This document shows positions 9,277 to 16,574 of a stretch of 64,000 nucleotides of DNA, one piece after another (position 1 is the first letter of the stretch; each line of letters starts with the position of its first letter). The stretch is from NCBI RefSeq assembly GCF_002934065.1, contig NZ_CP018049.1:4896501-4960500 (forward strand), written 5' to 3'. This DNA is from Pseudomonas orientalis (GTDB lineage: Bacteria > Pseudomonadota > Gammaproteobacteria > Pseudomonadales > Pseudomonadaceae). Below the pieces are notes generated by a model that did not search any database, had not been told where the DNA came from, and saw nothing but the letters and a program-made list of their open reading frames with translations. The position numbers were made by a program, and so were the translations under genes.

Positions 9277-9277
9277 T
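9260..9277. other. attL candidate in the tRNA-Leu 3' end
   Basis: TCTCCCTCGGGGCACCAT at the tRNA 3' end recurs, with one G missing, at 26499-26515. Together with the adjacent integrase this marks the left boundary of the inserted element. Confidence 0.7.
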
Positions 9278-9318
9278 ATAGCAGTATCTGAAAGTCTCTA
9301 CCAGACTCTCGGACCCAG

Positions 9319-9346
9319 AGAAACCGGCCACTTGAGCCGGTTTTTT
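9319..9346 (+). terminator. Rho-independent terminator after tRNA-Leu
   Basis: AACCGGC-CACTTGA-GCCGGTT followed by a T run, 43 bases after the tRNA. It now belongs to the inserted element and would end tRNA transcription before the integrase. Confidence 0.85.
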
Positions 9347-9383
9347 TGTGTCTGGCTTTCTACCTCTGCATCCCCTTATCCGT

Positions 9384-9411
9384 TGTATCCCTGTATCCCT
9401 GCTTGTATCCT
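9384..9411 (+). repeat. TGTATCCC repeats, candidate integrase arm sites (left)
   Basis: TGTATCCCT occurs at 9384-9392 and 9392-9400, and TGTATCCT at 9404-9411; an inverted GGGATACA follows at 9431-9438. The same TGTATCCCT words occur twice beside the right attachment site (26431, 26443) and fit arm-type binding sites for the integrase or excisionase. Confidence 0.6.
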
Positions 9412-9441
9412 GAGAAAAATACCGAACTTTGGGATACAAGG

Positions 9442-10683
9442 ATGAAGCGCGCAGATATCAAGCGCCGCCCTCTCGCAGACACGACGCTTGCAGGGCTGGA
9501 GCCGGAGTCAAAAGAATACCGGGAGCTAGACGGAAACGGCCTCTACTTCAGGGTCAAACCTGATGGTGGTAAATCCTGGCAGCTACGCTACAAACGTCCG
9601 GCGGGCAATTGGGCTTGGATGGGGCTCGGGGGTTACCCAGAGGTCAGTGGTGCGCTGGCAAGAGAGAAAGCTGCCGATCTACGCAAAGTGGTGAGTAGCG
9701 GCGCTGATCCCCTTGAGCAGAAACGATCCGCTAAAGCTGCAATCGATGCGGCCAAGGCTCGAACGTTTCGAGCTGCTGCTGAAGCTTGGCTCAAGGCCAA
9801 AGAAGAAAAGGGCCTCGCAACCTCTACCCTTCACAAAATCCGCACCTACCTCGACAAGGACATACTCCCGGCATTGGGAGATAAGCCCCTCGACGAAATC
9901 ACCCGCACCGACTGTGCAGATCTCCAGGCATCCCTCGAAGCTAGAGACGCTCACAACGTGGCAGAAAAGTGCCGCACCTGGATCAACCAAATCTTCGGCC
10001 GAGCAATTGGTTTAGGACTCACCGAAAACGATCCGGGCAGCCGCCTTCGCGACATTGCCGCCCAGGCGCCCAAGACTCAGCAGCATCCACACTTGCTGGA
10101 GCCTGAACTCGCTGAGTTTCTCCAAGCACTCAAAAACACTCCGAGCAGACTGACTGCACGTACCGCCGCATGGCTTTGTATCTGGACGGCATCCCGCCCA
10201 GGCATGGTCCGCTTGGCTGAATGGAAAGAGTTCGACCTTGAGAAGGCCATTTGGACGGCGCCTGCTGCCAAGATGAAGATGCGCCGGGATTTTGTATGCC
10301 CCCTTCCCCACCAAGCCGTTACAGCACTGAGGGACCTGCACTGTTTAACGGGACGGAGTCGCTGGCTTTTCCCCGGCGTCGGAGCAAAGAACCCAACCAT
10401 CAGCGAAAACACAATCAACAAAGTCTTCGCTACCATCGGCTACAAAGGGCGTCTAGTAGGACACGGCACTCGACACACCGCGAGCACGTTACTTCGAGAA
10501 CATGGCTGGCCGAAGGAACATGTTGAAGCGCAGTTGGCTCACAAAGAGGAAGGCATCTCGGGGGTATACAATAAGGCCCAATACTTTGAGCAACGCGTAA
10601 AAATGATGCAATGGTACGCCGATCACCTTGATTCCCTAGAGGCCGGAAATGTAGTGCAAGGTCAATTTGGAAAGGCCGTGTGA
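9442..10683 (+). CDS. Tyrosine recombinase (P4-type integrase)
   Basis: Site-specific recombinase that inserts and excises the element at tRNA-Leu. The 413-residue product has the DUF4102 N-terminal domain (LDGNGLYFRVKPDGGKSWQ near residues 29-47) and the catalytic domain with Arg in TASRPGMV, the HGTRHTAS box, a later His in LAHKEE and the Tyr nucleophile in the VYNKAQY segment. The frame is open from 9346, but homologous proteins of this kind start at MKRADIKRRPLAD, so I take the ATG at 9442; an AAGG lies directly in front. It overlies TGTATCCC repeats, so its expression may be autoregulated by integrase binding. Confidence 0.93.
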   Translation: MKRADIKRRPLADTTLAGLEPESKEYRELDGNGLYFRVKPDGGKSWQLRYKRPAGNWAWMGLGGYPEVSGALAREKAADLRKVVSSGADPLEQKRSAKAAIDAAKARTFRAAAEAWLKAKEEKGLATSTLHKIRTYLDKDILPALGDKPLDEITRTDCADLQASLEARDAHNVAEKCRTWINQIFGRAIGLGLTENDPGSRLRDIAAQAPKTQQHPHLLEPELAEFLQALKNTPSRLTARTAAWLCIWTASRPGMVRLAEWKEFDLEKAIWTAPAAKMKMRRDFVCPLPHQAVTALRDLHCLTGRSRWLFPGVGAKNPTISENTINKVFATIGYKGRLVGHGTRHTASTLLREHGWPKEHVEAQLAHKEEGISGVYNKAQYFEQRVKMMQWYADHLDSLEAGNVVQGQFGKAV

Positions 10684-10713
10684 AGCCGTCAACCCTATAC
10701 CCCTTCAAAAATG

Positions 10714-10835
10714 GTGTTACGGGTGTTACGCGTGTTACGCCCACCAATAACCCATTGTATTTATTGAATATATTTAGCGTTACACGCACTGCAAAGCTTC
10801 TGAACGCCACGTGTTACATCAAGCAGTCGTGTTAC
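10714..10835 (+). repeat. GTGTTAC iteron array, left end
   Basis: GTGTTAC occurs at 10714, 10723 and 10732 as three tandem nine-base units (GTGTTACGG, GTGTTACGC, GTGTTACGC), then after an AT-rich stretch (about 10752-10777) again at 10811 and 10829. The arrangement of tandem iterons beside AT-rich DNA resembles a replication origin. An inverted equivalent lies at 25035-25158. Confidence 0.75.
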
Positions 10836-10929
10836 AGAAAAGCCACGCCCTCAACCCTGCTGGCATCGGCGTCTCCGCCTGCAAATCGCTGTAACAGCCT
10901 ATCGGCTTCGGGGCGGCGGGGAGATCTAA

Positions 10930-11874
10930 ATGGACTTTGAGCGGGGCATCGAGGCAGAAGAGCTCGAACTCGAAATCGCAGGTTTCGACGTAACGTGCCT
11001 GGTGTGGGATCAGGACGATGTCGAGGCAGCCGTTCGCAGTCTTGCGCTGTTTCCGCAGTTCAACGAACACTTCAAAAGTGCCTTCGATCTGATCAACACA
11101 GCCACATCGTTCTGGCTTGAGGAGGGTTCCTACTCCCCAGGTGCAGAATCGATCACACGAACCCTTTACTCCTTACGTGATGCCATCTACGACCATGCCG
11201 ACTCTGCGGAAGCAGGCTCGTTGCCAAGCGTGATTCGAGGGCTCCTTCGGGTCAGCCGTTCCGCAGCAGACTCACAGCTCGTGGCTACCTACGCCCTGGT
11301 ACTTGGAACGCAGGCCGTTGAGACGCTCGCAAATTGGCTATTCGACCTTGAACTCGCGACCTACGACATTGATGCAGACCTGATAGAGCAACTGAGACAT
11401 GACTCACCCCGCCAGTACCTTGCACTGATCGAAAAAGAGCGGGACCGTAGTAGCGGAAACGAAATCCGAGCACGAGAAGACTTCGCTACGTTGTTAGGTG
11501 AGGCGAACCAGGCTTTGTTGATGGCGAGCCTTTATCGTCAAGTGGAGCAGATGGATGTGTTTAAAAAAGGCTTCAACACATCAAGCCTGATGCATCGAAT
11601 TCTCGACGACGCCTTTTCAACAAAGGCGACGAGACGAGGCCAGGAAGCCGGCAAGGGGAACCGTGATCCCAGCTCAAAAATACAGACCGACACAATGGAT
11701 AGACGAGCAAAAATCAAGGCTGCTGCCGAGCAAATCATTAATGGTCGGAAAATTGAAAAGCGAAGCCTGTCCGATGCTGAACTGACCAATATTCTTTCCG
11801 AACGGAAGAGCCACGGCACAAAAAAAACCATTAGAGAGCATTTGACCGCTCTGGGCCTTAGACCTCTGAAATAA
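10930..11874 (+). CDS. Hypothetical protein of the mobile element
   Basis: Not a family I recognise. The 314-residue soluble protein is acidic and helical in its first 200 residues, with a Ser/Lys linker near 215-240. The last 60 residues (about 255-314) read like a small helix-turn-helix: RRAKIKAAAEQII, LSDAELTNILSER, GTKKTIREHLTALGL. It is the first gene after the left iteron array, with GGGGAGA just before its ATG, and precedes alpA on the same strand. By position it could be a DNA-binding regulator or a replication helper, but nothing in the sequence proves this. Confidence 0.6.
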   Translation: MDFERGIEAEELELEIAGFDVTCLVWDQDDVEAAVRSLALFPQFNEHFKSAFDLINTATSFWLEEGSYSPGAESITRTLYSLRDAIYDHADSAEAGSLPSVIRGLLRVSRSAADSQLVATYALVLGTQAVETLANWLFDLELATYDIDADLIEQLRHDSPRQYLALIEKERDRSSGNEIRAREDFATLLGEANQALLMASLYRQVEQMDVFKKGFNTSSLMHRILDDAFSTKATRRGQEAGKGNRDPSSKIQTDTMDRRAKIKAAAEQIINGRKIEKRSLSDAELTNILSERKSHGTKKTIREHLTALGLRPLK

Positions 11875-11956
11875 AAAAGGGAGCGGACACAGTCCACTCT
11901 TCCTCCCCTGCGTAGCGTATGACCCGTTGTCTCAATTAACAAAGGGTTAGCTCGCT

Positions 11957-12211
11957 ATGACTACCGTATTAAAAGCAATTCCCTCGCACGATCCCTCCAT
12001 GACGCTCATCCGCATGCCCGAGGTCATTTCAATCGTAGGGCTCGCACGCCCGACTATCTACAAGCTGATGCGTCAACCTGAAAGCGGATTCCCATTGCCG
12101 GTGAAGCTGAGTAACAGCAATGCCCGAAGCGCTCCGGTTGCGTGGGTATTGGGGGAAGTTCAGGCATGGACACGCGCACGCATCGCTGCCCGCGATCAGG
12201 TGGCAGCATGA
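11957..12211 (+). CDS. alpA: AlpA-family transcriptional regulator
   Basis: Small winged-helix/MerR-like DNA-binding protein typical of P4-type satellites, where it activates excision or represses early promoters. The 84 residues contain the family core LIRMPEVISIVGLARPTIYK (about 17-36), the FPLPVKLS strand and the VAWVLGEVQAW helix. Its stop codon overlaps the next start in ATGA, so the two genes are translationally coupled. Confidence 0.88.
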   Translation: MTTVLKAIPSHDPSMTLIRMPEVISIVGLARPTIYKLMRQPESGFPLPVKLSNSNARSAPVAWVLGEVQAWTRARIAARDQVAA

Positions 12212-12513
12212 AAAATCGTGTCGCCAATAAGGCCATTTTGCAGCCCTTCTCTGTACTCAGAAATGTGGGTTTCTCATCACGAGGTATGCAGCGTTTCGAG
12301 CGCTACCGTACTGAGCAAAAACGCATTAACCGAGACGTGATGGTGATGCGATGGGCAGATGGAACCTGGTGCGCATTGTCGGTTCCCTGCCAAGCCCCCC
12401 GAGCAATCATAGTTGACGAAGGCCAACAGGTCGAAGCCTACGAAGATGCACGCGCCCGTCTCGATGGCGACTTCTTGCCCTTTGTTTCCCTGCGCTGGGA
12501 AGTCCATGCCTGA
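12208..12513 (+). CDS. Hypothetical protein coupled to AlpA
   Basis: A 101-residue protein that begins at the ATG overlapping the alpA stop codon (ATGA). It has no motif I can name; the middle carries MVMRWADGTWCALSVPCQA. Similar small proteins commonly follow alpA in Pseudomonas elements, but I cannot assign a function. A stable hairpin without a T run (12519-12548, stem AACGCCCCCGG/CCGGAGGCGTT) follows it. Confidence 0.65.
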   Translation: MKNRVANKAILQPFSVLRNVGFSSRGMQRFERYRTEQKRINRDVMVMRWADGTWCALSVPCQAPRAIIVDEGQQVEAYEDARARLDGDFLPFVSLRWEVHA

Positions 12514-12612
12514 AATGAAAACGCCCCCGGCGGCAACCGGAGGCGTTGAGGTAAATCTACATGCCTGATCAATTTATGCCCCACCGAAAAAATCCGCAAG
12601 CCATCTGCACAG

Positions 12613-12641
12613 TTGCACTTTCAAAAAACGGACGTTACTCT
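12613..12641 (+). promoter_or_regulatory. Candidate sigma-70 promoter for the replication leader
   Basis: TTGCAC at 12613-12618 and TACTCT at 12636-12641 are 17 bases apart. It sits just upstream of the structured leader with the C4-like RNA, the position of the phage P4 PLE promoter. Confidence 0.5.
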
Positions 12642-12670
12642 TTGCTCGTCGCTGCAAATTCAGCGACCGG

Positions 12671-12680
12671 GTTTGGCGAC
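12671..12680 (+). promoter_or_regulatory. seqA-like target of the C4-like RNA
   Basis: GTTTGGCGAC, carried in a small hairpin CGGG..CCCG. Its core TTGGCGA is complementary to TCGCCAA in the C4-like RNA at 12803-12809. An identical ten-base copy lies downstream of the RNA at 12836-12845, matching the seqA/seqC layout of phage P4 immunity. Confidence 0.55.
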
Positions 12681-12691
12681 CCGAGTTACTT

Positions 12692-12730
12692 GGCGCACAG
12701 GCGCCCCATCCGACTGCAGGCGCTTTTTTT
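12692..12730 (+). terminator. Attenuator-like terminator in the leader
   Basis: GCGCC at 12701-12705 can pair with GGCGC at 12719-12723, followed by seven T, forming a terminator. The same GCGCC can instead pair with GGCGC at 12692-12696. The two pairings exclude each other, so the leader could switch between termination and read-through. Confidence 0.45.
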
Positions 12731-12751
12731 GTGCCTGCCGTTTCGTGTTAT

Positions 12752-12825
12752 GGCAGCTGTGCGTGGGAGACCTTCGGGTCTGCCGGGTTCCAAGTTCCCG
12801 GTTCGCCAACCTGCGCACAGCTGCC
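12752..12825 (+). ncRNA. C4 / P4-CI-type antisense RNA
   Basis: A 74-base segment folds into a closed cloverleaf-like form: outer stem GGCAGCTGTGCG/CGCACAGCTGCC, a perfect UUCG hairpin AGACC-TTCG-GGTCT and a second hairpin CCGGG-TTCCAAGTT-CCCGG, then single-stranded TTCGCCAACC. This agrees with what I know of the C4 antisense RNA family (phage P1/P7 C4 and phage P4 CI RNA). It lies in the untranslated leader of the primase gene cluster, flanked by two GTTTGGCGAC copies that can pair with its TCGCCAA. The inferred role is element immunity by making the leader terminate early. Confidence 0.75.
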
Positions 12826-12835
12826 ACCCTAATTC

Positions 12836-12845
12836 GTTTGGCGAC
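12836..12845 (+). promoter_or_regulatory. seqC-like target of the C4-like RNA
   Basis: Second GTTTGGCGAC copy, 10 bases after the structured RNA and 40 bases before the first small gene. It can pair with the TCGCCAA segment of the RNA. Confidence 0.55.
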
Positions 12846-12885
12846 GATCAGTGGCAGCTCCATCTTCAAACTTGGAGTGTCACCT

Positions 12886-13044
12886 ATGCCTGCCCTCAAT
12901 CCGTCCAAAATTCGCGCCGCTGCTCATCGAGCAATGGCTCTCGCCGCTTTACATGCCAACTCCAGCCTCGCTACACGCCTTTCTCGTTACAACGCCCATA
13001 TGTCCAAGGCTCGCGCCCTGGAAGCCGCAGGGGGTGTCCAATGA
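12886..13044 (+). CDS. Small hypothetical protein (52 aa)
   Basis: A 52-residue, basic, alanine-rich helical protein beginning MPALNPSKIRAAAHRAMALA. GGAG lies 12 bases before the ATG. It is the first reading frame after the structured leader and its stop codon overlaps the next start in ATGA, which supports it being translated. No domain is recognised; it may serve mainly as a leader of the coupled cluster. Confidence 0.6.
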   Translation: MPALNPSKIRAAAHRAMALAALHANSSLATRLSRYNAHMSKARALEAAGGVQ

Positions 13045-13325
13045 GCATGCTCCCAGGATTCGCACTCCCCGAGGACCTACTCTGCGTTAGCCCAGACGCC
13101 GAAGCCGGTCTGCCTATCGACGCGATCACCTGTGCGCTCGACCGGGCCGACTCCGTTCTCATGTTGCTGGAAGACCACTTAGACGGGGATAAACCTCTGC
13201 TCTCCAACCACGTGCTGTCCTCTGTTATTTGGGACGTGCGCGGCACCTTGGGTTTGATCAAAACACTCACCATGTACGGTGATGCCTCCTCTGTGCCGAT
13301 GGGCCAGAAAGGCGGTTCGCTGTGA
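13041..13325 (+). CDS. Hypothetical protein (94 aa) of the replication cluster
   Basis: A 94-residue acidic protein starting MSMLPGFALPEDLL. A helical segment AITCALDRADSVLMLLEDHL (about 29-48) is followed by a second helix SVIWDVRGTLGLIKTL. It is coupled on both sides: its ATG overlaps the previous stop and its stop overlaps the next start (GTGA). No function can be assigned. Confidence 0.65.
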   Translation: MSMLPGFALPEDLLCVSPDAEAGLPIDAITCALDRADSVLMLLEDHLDGDKPLLSNHVLSSVIWDVRGTLGLIKTLTMYGDASSVPMGQKGGSL

Positions 13326-13594
13326 CCCACTCCAGCACGCTTGGACGCTCCGAGTTCTCCCCCGCCAACGGTAACGGCCAAAACCTGTTTCGGGTGAATG
13401 CCGGAATCCCTCTGGAGGACGCACTGGAAGCTGTCTCCCAGATTCTGCACCACGCCAATCAACTGATCCTCGACTCCGCCATCAGCGATGCGGGCGAGCG
13501 CTTTAGTTGGCCTGCGTTCTACCTCGGCGAGATGGCCAAAGCGCTGATCGACGACGTGAACGAGGCGTTGCTTGAGTCGAGGACCACACCATGA
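13322..13594 (+). CDS. DUF3077 family protein (element copy)
   Basis: A 90-residue protein of a small Pseudomonas family (DUF3077). Core: LFRVNAGIPLEDALEAVSQI, then YLGEMAKALIDDV. A clear relative is encoded outside the element at 26679-26987 with LFRVNSGVPIREALEHASEL and YLGEMAKAVVDDL at matching places. It starts with GTG overlapping the previous stop and ends overlapping the primase ATG, so four consecutive genes are coupled. Function unknown. Confidence 0.75.
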   Translation: MTHSSTLGRSEFSPANGNGQNLFRVNAGIPLEDALEAVSQILHHANQLILDSAISDAGERFSWPAFYLGEMAKALIDDVNEALLESRTTP

Positions 13595-16479
13595 CTCCGC
13601 GCACTGACAACAACTCAAAACGTCCGAGTTTTTCCGACGTAAAAAGCGCCACCCTGAAGAACATCGACCGCGTCCTTACTCACTGGCTGCCGAACGGGAA
13701 ACGCGTCGACGGTGGAAAGGAATACACAGCACCAAACCCCACACGCACGGACAAACGCGCAGGCTCACTCAAGGTCAACTTGAGCAAAGGCACCTGGGCG
13801 GATTTTGCCACCGGCGATAAGGGCGGCGACCTGATCGACCTGGTGCGCTACATCGACGGCGGCACCGACGTTGATGCCTGCAAAAAGCTGGCGGACCTGC
13901 TCAACGTTTCCGCCGGTTCGGCGAACGCTAAAAGCACACCGGCCAAGCCTGCAGCGCCGGAGTGGATTGCGATCCAGCCGATCCCGGCCGAGGCCATGAA
14001 CAAGTGTCCAACCAAACACCGGCAACACGGTGCTCCGTCCAAGGTGTGGATCTATCGGGATGCGCAAGGCCAGCCGGTCATGGCGCTGTATCGCTTCGAC
14101 CTGGACACCGATGAAGACGGCAAACCGAGGAAGGTCTTTGCACCGCTGACCTGGTGCAAGCGCTCCGATGGGCAAGCCACACAATGGCGCTGGCAAGGGT
14201 TGTCGGAACCTCGGCCATTGCTGCTCCTGGATGAACTGGCACAGCGGGCCGATGCGCCTGTGGTGTTGTGTGAAGGTGAAAAGGCCGCTGATGCTGCCGC
14301 TGAACTGATGCCCGATCACGTCGCCACGTGCTGGCCGAACGGTTCCAACTCTTGGCACAAGGCCGACCTGACGCCACTCAAAGGGCGCACGGTGGTGCTG
14401 TGGCCGGATAACGATGCCAGCGGCAAGACCTGCATGGACGCCATCGAACTCAAGCTGATTGAGCTGGGCGCCGCCTCAGTACAACGGATCTCGCTCGACG
14501 TATTCAAGCTCAAGCCGAGCAGCAAAGGCGGCAAGCCGACGCTCATCAAGGGTGGACAATGGGCAGACGGCGACGATGCAGCGGATGCGCTAGCCAAAGG
14601 CTGGACCGCTGGCCACATCGCCGAGCTGGTGCGCAACGGTGAGTTTTTCGGCGCTGTCGCTGAGCCCACTGAGCCCCAAGAACCGAAAGCTAAGACACCT
14701 GCAAAACGTCCTGCGAAATCGAAAAATGATCTGTTGCCAGGCGGCTTTCGCCTGACGACTGAAGGGGTGTTTTATTCCGGCGATGATGGCGAGGCGCGTC
14801 CCGTGTGCTCGCCTCTCGAAATCATCGCACGCACTCGCGACGACAAGGGCCACAACTGGGGCTTATTGGTCGAATTCGACGACCCGGACGGCGCCAAAAA
14901 ACGCTGGAACATTCCAGCCAGGACCATGACCGGCGACTTCGGCAAAGACGTACTCGGTCCACTGGTAGATATGGGTTTGCGCCTTGCAGGAAGCCGATCT
15001 GGGCGTAACGCACGCAATGATCTGCAGAGTTATCTCGGCGGCTTCGACAGTGCCCAGCGCGCACGCTTGGTGACGCGCTTGGGTTGGCACGACAACGCCT
15101 TCCTTTTGCCCGAACAACAAATCGGTTCACATGCCGAACACCTGCATTTTTATGAAGCCGGTGCGCAGTTGCCACCGATCAGCGAGGCGGGCTCTTTGGA
15201 GCAATGGCAACAGCAAATCGGCGCGCTGTGCGTTGGTAACCATCGCTTGGCGTTTGTCGTCTCTGTGGCCTTTGCAGGGCCTCTGCTGAACCTGCTGGGG
15301 CATGAGTCAGGCGGCTTCCACCTCTACGGCGACAGCTCCGGTGGCAAGACCACTCACCTACAAGTCGCTGCCTCGGTTTATGGCGGGCCGCGACTGGTGC
15401 GTTCGTGGCGTTCAACAGACAACGCCCTAGAGTCCATCGCCGCTGCACACTCAGACGGCCTCCTGGTGCTGGATGAAATCGGCATGTGCGACCCGCGCAT
15501 TATCGGGGAGACGGTTTACATGCTCGGCAATGGCACCGGCAAAGCCCGGGCGAATGATCGAGGGCAAGCGGGCCGACAGGTGCAGGAGTGGCGCTTGCTG
15601 TTTCTCTCGACCGGCGAGAAGACGTTGGCGCAGCACATGGCGGATGCTAACAAGGAGCTGAAAGCCGGTATGGAGGTACGCATGCTCGCCGTGCCTGCGG
15701 ACGCGAGCAAGGGGCTCGGCATGTTCGATGTGCTGAACGGTTTTGAGGACGCTGCTGCCCTCTCCGATGCGCTCAAGGCGCGTGTAGCCAAATACTACGG
15801 CACACCACTCACCGCCTTCCTGCACGCACTGTGCGCGCCTGGGGAAATGCTCAGATGGTCGGTGATCGTTCGTCGCACGGTGGAGCAGTTTATCACCCAA
15901 AACCTGCCCGCTTCGGCCAGTGGTCAGGCGCAACGTGCCGCCCTTCGCTTCGGTCTCGCAGCAGCGGCCGGAGAGTTGGCCACCGCCTTCGGCGTCACGG
16001 GCTGGCCGGACGGCACAGCCACGACCGCCGCACGGGTGTGTCTGCATGCGTGGCTGGCCGAACGTGGCGGCGCCGGTAACTTCGAGGGTGATGCGATCTT
16101 GGCGCGGCTACGCCAGGTCATCGAGCGATTTGGAGAAAGCCGCTTCACCCGATGGGAATCCGCCGCCGCCAAAATCGATGAGCACGGCCCACGCACGATT
16201 GATCGGTTGGGCTTTCGCAAGACCCTGGAACACGGCATGGGCGACGCCCTGCACACCACCAACACCTACTACGTGCTGCCTGAAGCCTGGAGGGCCGAGA
16301 TCTTCAAGGGCATGAATATCAGTGCGGTGAACAAGGAGCTGCTGCAACGGGGCGTGCTCGAGCCGGGAAGTGATGGAAAGGCGTACAGCTTGATTCGCCT
16401 GCCCGGGTTAGGACCTCAACGCTGCTATGTGGTGAAGACAGTCCCTGGAACGGATGAAGGCGAGGCCAAGGCCGCCTGA
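13591..16479 (+). CDS. Toprim/DUF927 primase-helicase
   Basis: Large replication protein, analogous to the P4 alpha protein. N-terminal primase-like region (TWADFATGDKGGDLIDL, about 69-85), Toprim domain with VVLCEGEKAADAA at about 222-234 and VVLWPDNDASGK near 268-279, then the DUF927 helicase-like part starting GGFRLTTEGVFYSGDD near 386. Walker A is GDSSGGKTT at about 580 and Walker B LLVLDEIG at about 624. The protein is 962 residues. It is coupled to the preceding DUF3077 gene. I infer that it primes and unwinds element DNA, probably at the GTGTTAC arrays. Confidence 0.9.
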   Translation: MTPRTDNNSKRPSFSDVKSATLKNIDRVLTHWLPNGKRVDGGKEYTAPNPTRTDKRAGSLKVNLSKGTWADFATGDKGGDLIDLVRYIDGGTDVDACKKLADLLNVSAGSANAKSTPAKPAAPEWIAIQPIPAEAMNKCPTKHRQHGAPSKVWIYRDAQGQPVMALYRFDLDTDEDGKPRKVFAPLTWCKRSDGQATQWRWQGLSEPRPLLLLDELAQRADAPVVLCEGEKAADAAAELMPDHVATCWPNGSNSWHKADLTPLKGRTVVLWPDNDASGKTCMDAIELKLIELGAASVQRISLDVFKLKPSSKGGKPTLIKGGQWADGDDAADALAKGWTAGHIAELVRNGEFFGAVAEPTEPQEPKAKTPAKRPAKSKNDLLPGGFRLTTEGVFYSGDDGEARPVCSPLEIIARTRDDKGHNWGLLVEFDDPDGAKKRWNIPARTMTGDFGKDVLGPLVDMGLRLAGSRSGRNARNDLQSYLGGFDSAQRARLVTRLGWHDNAFLLPEQQIGSHAEHLHFYEAGAQLPPISEAGSLEQWQQQIGALCVGNHRLAFVVSVAFAGPLLNLLGHESGGFHLYGDSSGGKTTHLQVAASVYGGPRLVRSWRSTDNALESIAAAHSDGLLVLDEIGMCDPRIIGETVYMLGNGTGKARANDRGQAGRQVQEWRLLFLSTGEKTLAQHMADANKELKAGMEVRMLAVPADASKGLGMFDVLNGFEDAAALSDALKARVAKYYGTPLTAFLHALCAPGEMLRWSVIVRRTVEQFITQNLPASASGQAQRAALRFGLAAAAGELATAFGVTGWPDGTATTAARVCLHAWLAERGGAGNFEGDAILARLRQVIERFGESRFTRWESAAAKIDEHGPRTIDRLGFRKTLEHGMGDALHTTNTYYVLPEAWRAEIFKGMNISAVNKELLQRGVLEPGSDGKAYSLIRLPGLGPQRCYVVKTVPGTDEGEAKAA

Positions 16480-16574
16480 CGACAGGCCTGCTGATCGAGG
16501 TAGCGCCGGCTCATTCCCGGCCTCGCCAGCCGTTCAACCACTCCTATCAAACGTAATGCTCAGAGACAATACAG

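Noticed and set aside
9384..9411. Short spaced repeats as a CRISPR array
   Set aside because: Units are nine bases, partly adjacent, and without regular spacers.
10680..10940. 86-residue frame after the integrase
   Set aside because: It runs through the GTGTTAC iteron array and AT-rich stretch, so the sequence is explained as non-coding repeats.
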